The notes under the pieces were generated by a model, which worked only from the letters and a program-made list of their open reading frames with translations, made no database searches and was not told the origin of the DNA. Position numbers and translations under genes: made by a program. From Micropterus salmoides (taxonomy: Eukaryota > Chordata > Actinopteri > Centrarchiformes > Centrarchidae), in NCBI RefSeq assembly GCF_014851395.1, contig NW_024040596.1:12010901-12074900 (forward strand): a stretch of 64,000 nucleotides of DNA. Reading direction: 5' to 3'. Positions 38,068 to 49,739 of the stretch are shown here, piece by piece. The first letter of the stretch is position 1, and every line of letters starts with the position of its first letter.

Positions 38068-41000
38068 GGTGAGTCAGTCTACATCGTAGGTTTGCCTTTT
38101 TCAAACAACAGTACGTGCAATGTCTTTTGACGGAACTACCGTATAACCAGGTGAATGAACAACAAATGAAGAAGGAAAACTAACTGACGCGTCCATTTGA
38201 TGTCGACGGTTTTCCATTCAAGCTATTGCAATCTGTGTTCACACTTTGGACCTTACAGTTATCCCAATATAGTTATCAACATACAAACATTTGTTTTGTA
38301 TAGGCCTACACTGCGGTCACATCAGTCAAAACAACATAGGCTAACAGAGTTTCTGAGAGGTCAATCATTCCTGCTCCAGACAAAGGTCAATGTTCCTCAA
38401 TACCGTTTGTGCCAAGTCTTCTTGTGCCGTAGTAACGTTATTTAACTGCCGGGTCTAGTGAAAGGGAAGTTCAACTTGTTGCCTCGCTTGTGAGGGGTAA
38501 CTGTAAAACTAGACAGAAAGAAGAAATTAAGAATCCTTGCTGAAGATTAATGGGATTTCTTGAAAAATCGGTCTAAAAAGGCAGGACACTTCTGTGGGCA
38601 AGGCATATACTGGAGTGAAAAAACAGATTTTAAAATGCAAGAGCTTTATTTTTAGTAGTGGTAGTAGTATAGTTTTAGGGCTGCAAATTAGTTTTCATTA
38701 TTAATGTTTTCTTTCAATCAATCTTTGGTCAAATGTCAGAATACAGTTGAAAACAGAGTCCAAAGTTTCAGCAGTAGGCCATCGATTTATTTATTTATTT
38801 ATTTTCTTTAAAGTCAAATTAAATAGCCCAAATCATTTATATTTTACCCTAAGGTCCCCCCTGTTGGTACTTCTCTCCCTGCTCCTGGAAGCAAGGAGTG
38901 ATGTCACAGGGGCAGAGGTGGAGAGGAAGCCCAACTTTGTTCTGATGATGGTGGACGACCTGGGCATTGGTGATATAGGATGCTACGGTAATGATACCAT
39001 CAGGTCAGTCCTAACAAATGTGTTACGCTTCTGTTTCCTCTACTGTCTCACTGAAAATTTTCATTTTTAACAATGTCTTTCATCACCATTCCAGCCTTTT
39101 TATTACATCATGTGTAGCCTATGGTATGTCAATATCTCTGTTTCTTGTCTCCCTCTGATGGGCTGCACATAAATGTTATGTAAATGTATTTCAGTATCTA
39201 TATGTCTCTGTTCTACCTATTTACACCTGTAGGACTCCTAACATAGACCGACTTGCTTCTGAAGGGGTAAAGTTGACACAGCACATTGCAGCTGCTCCTC
39301 TCTGCACCCCGAGCCGGGCCGCTTTTATGACTGGGCGCTATGCTCTCCGCTCGGGTAACAGACAATCTCAACCTCACTTAGCCAGTACATGTAGGAGCAT
39401 CCTGGTCGTATGTGTACAGCAGTGATTGACAGCATGCACCATATGTGTTTATTCATTTTATTTTTGTACTTGTATGACTAGGAATGGGCAGCACAGGCCG
39501 TGTACAGGTGTGCTGTTCCTTGGAGGTTCAGGGGGGTTGCCACCCAGTGAGACCACCTTCGCTAAGAGGCTGCAGCAACAAGGATACACCACCAGCTTAG
39601 TGGGTGAGTTAACATAATGTGATAATTTATTTATTGGACCTCCATAGTGAAATTTCTCCTGACCAGGCAACAGAAATAGACACTTATGGACACTTAAGTC
39701 AGTTGTCGAGCTGAATCAGTTGTACAGGATGGCACTTGCATGTTTACACACACCTGTGTGCAGTGTTTCTGTAAAGAATATAAAATGGGGATCTGTGTGT
39801 TGGAAGCACACAAAAACCACATGGTTTACACTTGGCATCCAAGTATTTTTATATTATTTATTTATTTTCAGGGACAATGCACATCGGTATCACTGTAAAT
39901 GTGCTAGTGCTGGCCAAAAGGCAAATTTTTAAGGTACTCCATGGCCCGGTGTTAAATTAACCATTAAAACAACAAGTGTATGTAGGATGTTGAGATTAAA
40001 TCATTTTGCAATGTGAAAGGCTTACTAGTATTCACATTCCTGTCCTCTCCTCTTTGTCTCTGCAGGAAAGTGGCACTTGGGTGTGAACTGTGAACACAGA
40101 GGGGACCACTGCCACCATCCGAACCAGCATGGTTTCAGCTACTTCTACGGCCTGCCGTTCACCCTCTTCAATGCCTGTGTGCCCGGGCAGGGCAGTGACG
40201 TGCTGGAAGACCTACAGCACACACTCCAAAATCTTACCATGGTGCTTGGTCTGGGACTTTTCACACTGGTAAGGGTGATGTTGTGTCAGTTGGGGCTTTT
40301 AATTTCCTCTGCAACTCCAGATCTGGAGTTGTCCCCGGGCGCTGTACAGTGGCTGCCCACTGCTCCCTTGAGGGATGGGTTAAAAGCAGAGAATGAATTT
40401 TGCTACATGTATGTGTTTATGAGAATAAATTACCTTTTAGAAATGATCACACAAAGGCACATCTGAAGAAGCACAATATGAGACAAAGATAGCTGAGCTG
40501 GAAATCTGAATGAAAAACAAAGAAAACTGAGAGTTGCATTTTGGTGGCCAGACGACGAGGAAGAAACTGGAAAACAAAGAGTTGCTGTGCCGTTCACCCC
40601 AAAGCAAAATAACTAATGTGTAATCACTTAGACATGAGGCACTGGGTTGAAAAAACATTGGGAACAGAGATTGTGATTGTGAAATCAACAGTTACCTCAG
40701 CCTGAAACCTGTTTTTAGGAGAAAGCAAAGTAATTCTGAAACTAAAATTTGTGAGGACTTGGCGATGGCCAGTACATGTAGGATAAATGGGAACCAGCTG
40801 TGCCACAAGTAGAGGAAACAAAAAGGCTTAAAACAAATGTCTGTTCTAAAGAGGAAAATGGATAACTACTGTAATTTAGAGTGCTCAGCAGGAAGACAGA
40901 AACCTATAAAACTATCTTCAAATCTTAATTTATACTGTACAGTATGTATGAACAAAGGACACAATGTACTACTTGTTTCACTTGGTGACGACTTTATTAA

Positions 41001-43409
41001 TGGTGAGTGATATCATCTGGTGGCAAAATCGTGGAATTGCATCAGAATCCAAGTCCCAGACAGTAAAATGAAATGCCATGGTACCACAATATTACATGTA
41101 CAATGCAATACAGTGCAACAGCCCTGGAATAAATGCTGCACTTGTATAGACGAGGATGTCAAATATTGGTTGAGATGTTATCAGAGAGGAAGGTAAATTT
41201 TCTTTCTTTCTTTTATTTTTAAAAATGTCATTTTGTTTATTTGATAGATATATATATACACTGAACAAAATTAACTCAACGATGTTATCAAAGATATTGC
41301 TCAGGTGTGCCTTATGCTGCGTTCGAGACCGGTCGGAACTGGGATTTTTCCCAGTTGAAACTTCTGACTTCCGACCTCAAAGCGTTCCAGCATGGTGGTG
41401 CATGACGCCGAAAGTGAACGAAAACCATGACTGACCGTGATAAAGTGTACACACAGTTGCACTTTCAGCAGTGTTTTAGGTGTTACTTCAAAGGATGGCA
41501 GTTTAACTGCAACAACTGACTTAAACCCTCCCCCATCATCCTTTGTGACTCCCCCATCGCCACTGTGGACTCCTTCCGCTTCCTGGGCACCATCATCTCC
41601 CAGGACCTCAAGTCAAATCATCTCTCTCACCAAGAAGGCCCAGCAGAGGATGAAGAAGTTCAGCCTGCCAAAAACAATGATGGTGCACTTCTACACCGCC
41701 ATCATTGAGTCCATCCTCACCTCCTCACCTCCTCCATCACCATCTGATACGCTGCTGCCAGGGACAAGGGCAGGCTGCAGCGCATCATTCGCTCTGCAGA
41801 GAAGGTGATTGGCTGCAATCATCCTTCTCTTCTGGACTTGTATGACTCCAGGACTCTGAGGCGAGCAGGAAAGATTGCAGTTGACTCCTCCCACCCCGGA
41901 CACAAACTGTTTCAGACTCTCCCCTCTGGCAGGAGGCTTCGGTCCATCAGGACTAAAACCTCTCGCCACAAAAACAGCTTCTTCCCGTCTGCAGCTAGCC
42001 TAATTAACAAGTCCCGGGTCCCCCACTGACACTCCCCCCTTGCAAACGATACAAATGTCTCTGGACATGTAAATACTGTTTCATCTTGTGTCGGGCACAG
42101 AACTGGCACGTCGCACATATTTGTTGCTGATTGTTGATCTTTGTTGTATATTTTTATGTTGTCAGTTTATATATTTATGTACACAATATTCTCTTCCGTT
42201 ACGTTACTTCTGCAGGGCACAGACCCAGAACCAGAATAATGCACATGTGTATATATCTGCAATGTTTTTCTTCAATTCCATATTTATATATTTCCACATT
42301 TATTTATGTTGACTGTATGTTTGTCTACGTGTAGCACCTTATCACCACAGCAAATTCCTCGTATGTGTAAAACACTACTTGGCAATAACGCTCCTTCTTC
42401 TGATCTAAATAGCCTTTACGTTACTAGTTAAATGTGTACATCTCTAGCTACATCAGTTGGTAACCCTCAAGTCAGTCAGTGTTGTAAATTACACTTCCTA
42501 ATGTTTTGGCATTTTTAACAATAACTTTTATGCAGAGAAGATGACACATGAGATTCTTTACTGTAGCCAGCTACCTAATAGGCCTAACATATTTGTACAT
42601 CAGTGTACATGCGGAACAGGTTTTACTATATGATCGTGTTTCATTATCTATTTTCTGTCCAATATTACCTGTTTAATAATTAATGTGCAATATTCTCTGC
42701 AGCTATTTATTCATTAGTACTTTTTGGTTCCACACACCTTTATATTTGTCTTTACATTTTTATTTATACTATTATATTTATATACTCTTTATCTATCTAC
42801 CTTTGACAAGTGTGCAATTGTGACAAAAGAATTTCCCCTCTGGGATCAATAAAGTTTTTGTGATTCTGTAAATTTATGATTTTAATTTAAATTACATACA
42901 TGCAAATGTACTTTTTGTTGGCTTTGGTTTACCATTTACAGTGTGTGTCTCCATGGCATTGTTTTGTGACGTAATGCAGCTGCTACTCGTGAAGTCGGGG
43001 TACATATTTTCACAAGTAGGAAATCCGACTTCAAGTGGTGTTCCATAGTACTTTTTCTAGTTAGAGGTTGGAAATTTCCCAGTTCCGAGCGGTCTGGAAC
43101 ACGGCATTAGGCTGGTCACAATAAAAGGCCACTTGAAAATGTGCAGTTCCATCACACAGCACAATGCCACAGATGTCGCAAGTTTTGAGGGAAATAGGCC
43201 TTTTGTGTACATAGATAAAGTCTTAGATCTTTGAGTTCAGCTCATGATGGGGGGGCAAAAGCAAGTGTTTATAATTTTGTTCAGTGTCTATCTATCGAGA
43301 GATCTATATATCTGAATTTTTGAAACCAAAACCTCTAAACCCAGGCATCTAGCTGTGTACTGTACGGCAGTAGTTTCATTTAGTGTGTGTGCGCTTTCTT
43401 TCTAAACCC

Positions 43410-43456
<47 letters not shown>

Positions 43457-46400
43457 GTGTGTGCCCATGTGTGTGGCCTCCTGGACGTCAGCCTCTGGCT
43501 CCTGGTAGCACTTTGTTTTCTTACTATCCTAGCGACCGCTGTGTGGTATATACCCTTTGAACTCCTGCCCACCTGGAATTGCATCATCATGAGGAACCAA
43601 GAAGTGATCGAGCAGCCAATGACGGTGGAGACACTGCCCCAGAGGTTGCTGGGAGAAGCACAAAATTTTATAAAGAGGTATAAATATGTCTGATCAAAGC
43701 AGTTTCATATTTTATGTGTCTACAGAAACATCTTAAATTGTGAAACTGGACTTGTATTGGGTAGTCCTGTTTCATCACATGCATGCAGCTGATTGAGCCT
43801 CATTAGTGTTTCTTTCTAGTGTTTTATGGTGAAAAAATAGCTTTTTCGTACTGTCAATCAACAAATTCCATAAAAAGACCCAAAATCAACATTTTTATCT
43901 CTCTCAGTATTTTCAGACTTGCCTACCCATTTTGTAGCACTCATCCCACAATTTGTTTCTTCTAAAAAACAAAAATACTTGTTTAATTTTCAAGTAATTT
44001 CAGCTGGTAAAAACAGCTGGTCAGTGAACAGTTTTTTAAAATTTGTAGCTTAGAGTGTTATTGCCTTATCCTTTATCATCTCTCCTCTTCAGGAATGTTG
44101 ATCGTCCATTCCTCCTCTTATTCTCACTGGCACATATCCACACGCCACTCTTCAAAACCCCCGCATTTGCTGGCAAAAGTCGCCATGGTCGCTATGGTGA
44201 CAACCTAGAAGAAGTGGACTGGCTCATCGGTGAGAGATTGGCTATACAGTTAATGTGCTAATATTGGCATGCATCGTTTACAAACATTATTTACTCTGTT
44301 TTGAGGGTCTAAACTGGTCTGATTGGCCGCCAACACAGTGCAACATTTCACGAAGGAGCAAACATCCCATCATCACTGGGTCACCTACGTATAACACTGT
44401 TCTGTATGTGTGGCATTTCAAAATTATGGTGACCACTAAAAGACATACTACGAAAAATAAGACAGAGTAAAGTCAGAGCAGAACTCTCAATTGATCTCTT
44501 TACTGCCTAACCACCTCTAATGCTTTATTTAATATGTTTCGTAGGTAAGATGACAGAGACGGTGGACTCCCTCGGCCTGGCAAACAATACTCTGATGTAC
44601 TTTACATCAGACCATGGTGGATACCTGGAGGATGCTGATTCGCTAATCGGCCAGAAAGGAGGCTGGAATGGCGTCTATAAAGGTAGATATCATGTTACAC
44701 TGTTTTTAATGATATTTACATTCACTGCAATCTTTGATGTAATTATAGCAGTTTCATTGGTATTCGAAGTCTCAAAACATATATGAACTGTTGATAAAAC
44801 ATTAACATAAGTCTAACTTGGTTAAATGACAATTATACAAAGATTGTATCTTTTTTTACTGCATTTACTGCAAAAAATACAGATACTGGTCTTGTGATAT
44901 TTCTCACCTATAGGTGGGAAAGCTATGGGGGGCTGGGAGGGGGGGATCAGGGTGCCTGGTATTTTCCGCTGGCCTGGCAGACTGGCAGCTGGAAGAGTAG
45001 TAGATGAACCCACTAGCCTCATGGACCTGTATCCAACGCTGAAATATTTGGCCAAGGACACTCAACCCGACAGGTAAAGACTGGCTGAAATGGGTGCCTT
45101 CTTTGTATTGTGTGTGCTATCATTCACTGAGTCTCATTTGTTTTATTCTTGGGAATGCTGACAAGCTTCTGTATTTGTTGAATTCAGTAGTACGCCAAGC
45201 TATTGTTTAGAGTTACAAAAAGAGGTGAGACAAAGACTATGAACATGAGCATAATAATTCATTTGTTTTCTAGCCAGATGATCACAATGTGGATCCAGGA
45301 GCACGTCATTATCTGTAAACAGCCATGACTTTTGTTTTGGCAAAGGCTTCTGTGTGGACACAGATTCAGGAAATTTAGCAAGGATTGTAGGTGAAATCAA
45401 AAGTCTAGTGTCTCTTTCTGCATGTAGAGTTGTGGTAATGCTCTCTTTATATTCCACCTTTTCCCTCTCCCACTCTCTCTTTCTCCAATTGCACCTTTTT
45501 CTTCCAGACAGTTAGACGGCTATAACCTCATGCCATTGTTGGAGGGGAAGGTAGAGCGATCAGAGCATGAATTCATGTTCCACTACTGTGGAATCTACCT
45601 GAATGCAGTACGCTGGCACCCAACTGGAAGTAAGTTCACACAGAGATGCATATAGTTATCTAGCAGACAAATATTTTTTGACCGTTATGAAGTCTGTAGT
45701 TTTTTCTGCATAAAAAGGCACCTGTGCTGATGTGAAAATGAAATCAAACTATCTAATAGAATACCAGAGAATAGAGCTAAAGTAAAATCTTAATACTTAA
45801 GTAAAAACAACAAAGACTAGCTTGGAAACTGCATATATTAAGATATGTGTCAATGAGTGCAGCCCCCTAGTGTAACTCTTATTCTGTAGGTTTAGTTGTT
45901 TTAAATAAATCTGATGAGGGATTTGCTATTGTTTAGATATTAGCTGTTCAAAGTCCAGCTCTGCTTTTCAACTCCATGTATTGTTGAATCCTGATCTTAT
46001 TCTTGACATATTATTTGACAAGTAGAGATACCTAAAGATGTTGAATGCAAAAAATGCCTTTATTTCCAGCAGATTTAGTCTGACATAGACGTACCACTAC
46101 GATTGTGGATGTCAACATTGCCTTCTTATAGCTTGGTGTGGTTAAAAACTTTGTCATGACAGATGACCTTACTATTTCTTAACAAATCAGTTCTTTTAAA
46201 ATTAGACCAGTTATAAATCAGAACCATTTCTGTTGGACCAGTCATACTGAAAATCAAAAATTAGAAGTAAAATCTGCAAAAGTTTTACTGAGCTTTAACC
46301 TCCCTCAGAATATACTTGATATGTGCATGTTCACATGTTCCCTGGTGTGTGTTTCCATCCAGGTGACTCTGTCTTCAAGGTGCACTTTTTCACTCCAAAC

Positions 46401-46766
46401 TTTTCTCCCCCGGGAGCTGGTGGATGCTATGACACTAAGGTCTGTATGTGTCACGGAGAGCATGTGACGCACCACAACCCACCTCTCATGTATGACCTTT
46501 TCCACGATCCGTCAGAGTCTCGCCCGCTTACCCCTGATATTGAGCCGCGATACGCTGAAATCCTCGAGCAGACTGCCAAAGCTGCTGAGAGACACCGGAA
46601 TACCCTCGCAAACGAGCCGGATGATGCTCATTCACACTCCAACACAGATGCGCACACTGTTGAAAGCCAAATGACATGGGACAAGATTCTGTGGAGACCC
46701 TGGCTTCAGCCTTGCTGTGGAACCTTTCCATTCTGCGGCTGCAAAGAGGACACAAGACACATTTAA
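38064..46766 (+). CDS. arsh: STS/ARSD/ARSH-type membrane arylsulfatase (one frameshifted exon)
   Basis: Type I sulfatase of the secretory pathway that hydrolyses sulfate esters. Coding exons: 38064-38068, 38854-39003, 39233-39354, 39482-39603, 40066-40268, 43457-43677, 44093-44229, 44545-44682, 44914-45073, 45508-45629, 46363-46766. The first exon holds only ATG AG; joined to exon 2 it gives a signal peptide (SPLLVLLSLLLEA). Family landmarks: DDLGIGDIGCYGN (Ca-binding Asp pair, residues 36-37), CTPSRAAFMTGR (Cys76, the formylglycine precursor), GKWHLG (134-139), a membrane hairpin around 190-233, MRNQEVIEQPM, TSDHGG (Asp343, His344), GGWEGGIRVPG, EFMFHYCGIYLNAVRWHP and a Cys-rich C-terminus. 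Exon 4 is one base short relative to the family; numbering after it assumes family frame (594 residues). Read literally, it stops at 39598-39600. All other exons are intact. Gene naming within the ARSD/ARSH/STS group is uncertain. A polyadenylation signal AATAAA lies at 46985-46990. Confidence 0.88.
39303..39305 (+). other. arsh: Formylglycine-precursor Cys codon of the arylsulfatase
   Basis: TGC in the context CTPSRAAFMTGR, the sulfatase signature C-x-P-S-R. In the family this Cys is oxidised to formylglycine by SUMF1 in the ER and carries out sulfate-ester hydrolysis. The motif is fully intact, in contrast to the damaged following exon. Confidence 0.92.
39482..39603 (+). other. arsh: Arylsulfatase exon 4 with a 1-base deletion
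   Basis: The exon starts in the frame set by exon 3 (GMGSTGRVQV) but from 39511 the conserved continuation LFLGGSGGLPPSETTFAKRL is found only in the +2 frame. Inserting one base at 39511-39512 restores both the frame and the expected family length. The 3' donor (G/GTGAGT at 39603) and the next exon are in the restored frame. So this is a single-base deletion or a sequencing/assembly error. An in-exon acceptor CAG at 39505-39507 would also restore frame by dropping about eight residues. Confidence 0.85.
41315..43106. mobile_element. PIF/Harbinger-like element interrupted by a LINE
   Basis: The ends TGCTGCGTTCGAGACCGGTC and (reverse complement) TGCCGTGTTCCAGACCGCTC, each followed by GGAACTGGGA, form an imperfect inverted repeat. 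TTA sits immediately outside both ends (41312-41314, 43107-43109), the 3-bp target duplication of PIF/Harbinger elements. Inner halves include TTCTGACTTCCGACCTC on the left and AAATCCGACTTCAAGTGG on the right. Most of the centre is a LINE, so the original element was probably only a few hundred bases. Confidence 0.65.
41500..42872 (+). mobile_element. 5'-truncated L2/Rex1-type LINE (ORF2 C-terminus and tail)
   Basis: From about 41553 the translation contains VDSFRFLGTIISQDLKS, then (across frameshifts) KKAQQRMKKFSLPKTMMVHF, YTAIIESILTSS, DKGRLQRIIRSAEKVIGC and SLLDLYDSRTLRRAGKIAVD, ending near SFFPSAASLINKSRVPH before a stop at about 42026. This is the C-terminal part of a fish non-LTR reverse-transcriptase ORF. 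The 3' end has the tail phrase CTCTGGGATCAATAAAG at 42839-42855. Several small indels break the frame, so it is dead. It sits in the same orientation as the host gene. Confidence 0.75.
43411..43453. repeat. (TG)n microsatellite abutting the arylsulfatase exon 6 acceptor
   Basis: The run leads directly into GCAG at 43453-43456, so there is no conventional pyrimidine tract. An open frame continuing the exon upstream (CVCVCV) is a repeat artefact. Confidence 0.9.
43457..43677 (+). CDS. arsh: Arylsulfatase membrane-hairpin exon
   Basis: It encodes the second hydrophobic helix (SLWLLVALCFLTILATAVWY), then the luminal return CIIMRNQEVIEQPMTVETLP and QRLLGEAQNFIKR. In human STS the equivalent pair of helices inserts into the ER membrane. 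Its presence distinguishes this group from soluble arylsulfatases A and B. The exon is phase 0 to 2. Confidence 0.9.
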
Positions 46767-49539
46767 GGGAAAAGTCCACCAGACAAAAAGTCCATATTGT
46801 TTGTTAAATTGAAAATGAAGGAACATCCACTCTTCCTATGTTTTTTTTTTTTTTTTTTACACACACAAGGGGATGTATTTTGTCTACACGTGTATCATTC
46901 ATTAAATCAAAGATCTGTTCAGTCCGTGCTCTTATTTTTTACAGTAAGTAAGTAAGTAAAAACTGTGCTTGAAGTACATCATGCAATAAACTCCATATTA
47001 CATGGGTTTCCATTCCATAATTGCATTCCTGTCTCATTGAATACATGATTTCATCTGTCTGATTTCTGCCTGAATTCTATGAGGCACTTTGTTCATGTTC
47101 CAGTAGCTCTGCTTACATCTAGACTGATAGTGAGGTAGTCAGATTTAACTAAAATCATAATGCTTAGATGACATCTAGCCAAGTCAGCCTAACATTTCGG
47201 TTAAGTGAGCCCGAAAAATGGGTAGAATTCTTCAAGAAAGTAGTTTAGACTGTGTGCCATTAGAGGGCAGAGTCAGACTGTGCAAAAGAAGAGAGTCTGT
47301 CACTGTGGACTCTGGGGCTGTGTATACCATGATTAAACATCAGAATTATACATATTTTCAGTTCAGGTACACAAATACATCAGCAATAAGTAAAGCAAAT
47401 AACATTTTTATACTGGTGTAAAATAACATTGCATCAGTAGTGATTAGCTAGAGGTAAGAAATTGAATCCCACCCTGTGTGTTTTTGTTTTTAGCTCTATT
47501 GATCAGAAAAATACCTCCCAGTAATCATCTTTTTGACTTTTCCCCCCTTTTGCCCTTTATGATCCTGCTCCATTTTCCTCGTCTTCTTTCTTCCCCTCCT
47601 TTTCTTGATTCACCTTTAAATTGTCACCCGTAACGTCTTCCTACCCATCCAAATTGTTTTAGTGGCAGTGTAATACTTTTTGATCTCAGAAAGGGGAATT
47701 TTCTTTTCACACACTCCCATTCAGAACAGCACTGCTCAAGGACACTAAGGCAGGGTGTATGTTGTCCTGCAGGGTGTTCCAGTTTGACCACAAGGACACC
47801 ATGTGGCTTCACAGATCTCTGCAAAAAAATACTTTAAAGTCTGTGTGAACTTCTCCATCATCACTGTCATCATCATTGATTATCATCATCATCAGCACTC
47901 ACTGTCTCCCTCCAGCAGTGGCTGGATGTCAAAACATCAACGTTTGCTGCAGCAGAAGAATATAATTGTTCCCCTTCCTTCCCTCCTCTCTGTTTCCTCT
48001 TCTTCCATCTCCTCAAACTGCTTTCTCCATCCTCTACTTGTTGTTCCTCCCCTTTATCCTCTCCCTCCAGAAATGTCACTGGCATCTGCAAGTGAAGAGG
48101 GGTATTTTATCATCATCATCAACAATCGTCACTGCAATCGTTGTCATCAGGGTCGTAGTATTTACTTCTCTCCCTCCAGCAGAGATCCGTACATCAAACA
48201 CTCAGCAAGTTCATTACAGTAGCCACTCCATTATATCTCCAACAGTAAATCAACCAGTCGACCATACATAACGACATTTGGCTGTGCATCACAGTTAATG
48301 ATGGCTGGTGGGATAGAATGTTACTGGCTGTACGTCATGTCACACACACGTAATAGATGAGCACACATAACATTTTGTGCACACACATACCCATGCACAC
48401 AGTGTATCATGTTGTTTTGAACAGATCAGTGGTTTTCTGTAAAGGTCACTGTTCCAGGAGATGCCATAAAGCATTTTTATAACCCTCTGACACACATAAA
48501 CACACATACTGCTTGGAATAGAAGGAATACTGCATGGCAGCTCAAACACACTGGAAATAGCTCTCCTGTTTCAAGCTAGTTGCACACTAATAGCTTGTTG
48601 CATTGTTTTTAGATTTGGTTTGTGCCTATAGATTGGTTGATGCTAAGAATAGAGATCATTATAGACCAGAGAACGTTTTTAAAATTAACATCGTCACTCA
48701 ACTGTGGCAGAATATCTTTGTTGTGGAATATCTGTTAGCAATTACTTTTCATTTAAATTCACTGAATATTTCAAGCCTGGAAAATGTTTGTGTTCAACAC
48801 TTGAGGTTTGAGTTGTAAAAAAATCTTTTCAAGAGTTAATAAGAACATCGATACCACTGATGTCTGTGCTTCAAATGTAAAGCTGGAGCTAGGAGGCAAT
48901 TAGCCTTGCTTAGCATTAAGACAGGGAAACAGCTAGCCTGGCTCTGTCCAGTTAAAAAAATAACTAACGTTATACCAACACCTCTAAAGCTCGGTAATTA
49001 TTACTAACACAGGGTGTGTTGTTTTGCTTAATTCATACACAAAAGTAACACAATTTGTGGTTTTACTTGTTAATGTACGGGCTGTAGCAATTTCTTGGCG
49101 ATCAACAGTCGGGTGCAGTGACTTCCTGGGAATTGTGTCAATACAGTGAGGTTGCCAGATGTGGTACCATTGACCTGTACAGAGACCTATAAGTTACCAT
49201 ATGCTGCATAGCTGACAATCTCCATTATGACCGAAGAGGCGCACAGTCACAGGGAGATGGATAAACTTTTATTTAAAAAAAAAAAAAAAGTGGGTAACTC
49301 TCCCTAAAAATGCATATTATTTCTGTTTGTGTATGGATTTTACAAAACGATTCAGCATAGTAAGCTTTAGAAAGCCGAGCTAGCGTTATCGCAGTTTAAG
49401 CTTCAGGCCAACCATCTCCCCGGTTTAGCTCCAAACATAACACACATGTAGCTATTGGGATTAGTTAAATCAGAATTAATGTTCATGGACCTGCAACCTG
49501 TTGCACCAACTGTGTGTAAGTTCAGATGTAACCTAGTTA
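46767..49539. other. Arylsulfatase 3' UTR and gene-free spacer
   Basis: The 3' UTR probably ends near AATAAA at 46985. Beyond it there is no recognisable gene. ATC-rich simple sequence appears at about 47860-47900 and 48105-48150, with CT-rich sequence between (47970-48070). A degraded repeat related to the element at 17284-17889 lies at about 48880-49310 (shared phrase AGCTAGCCTGGCTCTGTCC). Confidence 0.55.
48880..49310. mobile_element. Degraded relative of the cd99 intron 1 element
   Basis: The phrases AGCCTTGCTTAGCATTAAGAC and CTAGCCTGGCTCTGTCC correspond to GCTTAGCACAAAGAC and CTAGCTCGGCTCTGTCC in 17284-17889. ACCAACACCTCTAAAGCT corresponds to ACCAGCACCTCAAAAGCT there. Termini are not clear, so the limits are approximate. 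Confidence 0.45.
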
Positions 49540-49739
49540 TAATGTATATTACAGTTTTTTTTTAGTTTTTTTTTTTTTTAGTAGCTTGCACGTTAATTGC
49601 ACACCCAAAATGCACCAAAACTACCAAAACACTGCATACTTGTTTAAATTTCAAATAATTTTACAAATACACCAGCTGTAGTTCTCTCCAACAGCAACAC
49701 TCATTGTCACTCATAACACAAATACCTAAAAAACACTAA

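Larger units (their letters stand above)
40269..43456. other. Arylsulfatase intron 5
   Basis: This 3.2-kb intron separates the GKWHLG exon from the membrane-hairpin exon. It holds a PIF/Harbinger-like element split by a LINE (41315-43106) and ends in a (TG)n tract directly against the acceptor. The remainder (40269-41314) has no recognisable content. Confidence 0.7.

Noticed and set aside
47803..48271. Overlapping + strand frames of 139 and 101 residues
   Set aside because: They are driven by ATC and CT simple sequence; two frames are open at once, and neither shows conservation.
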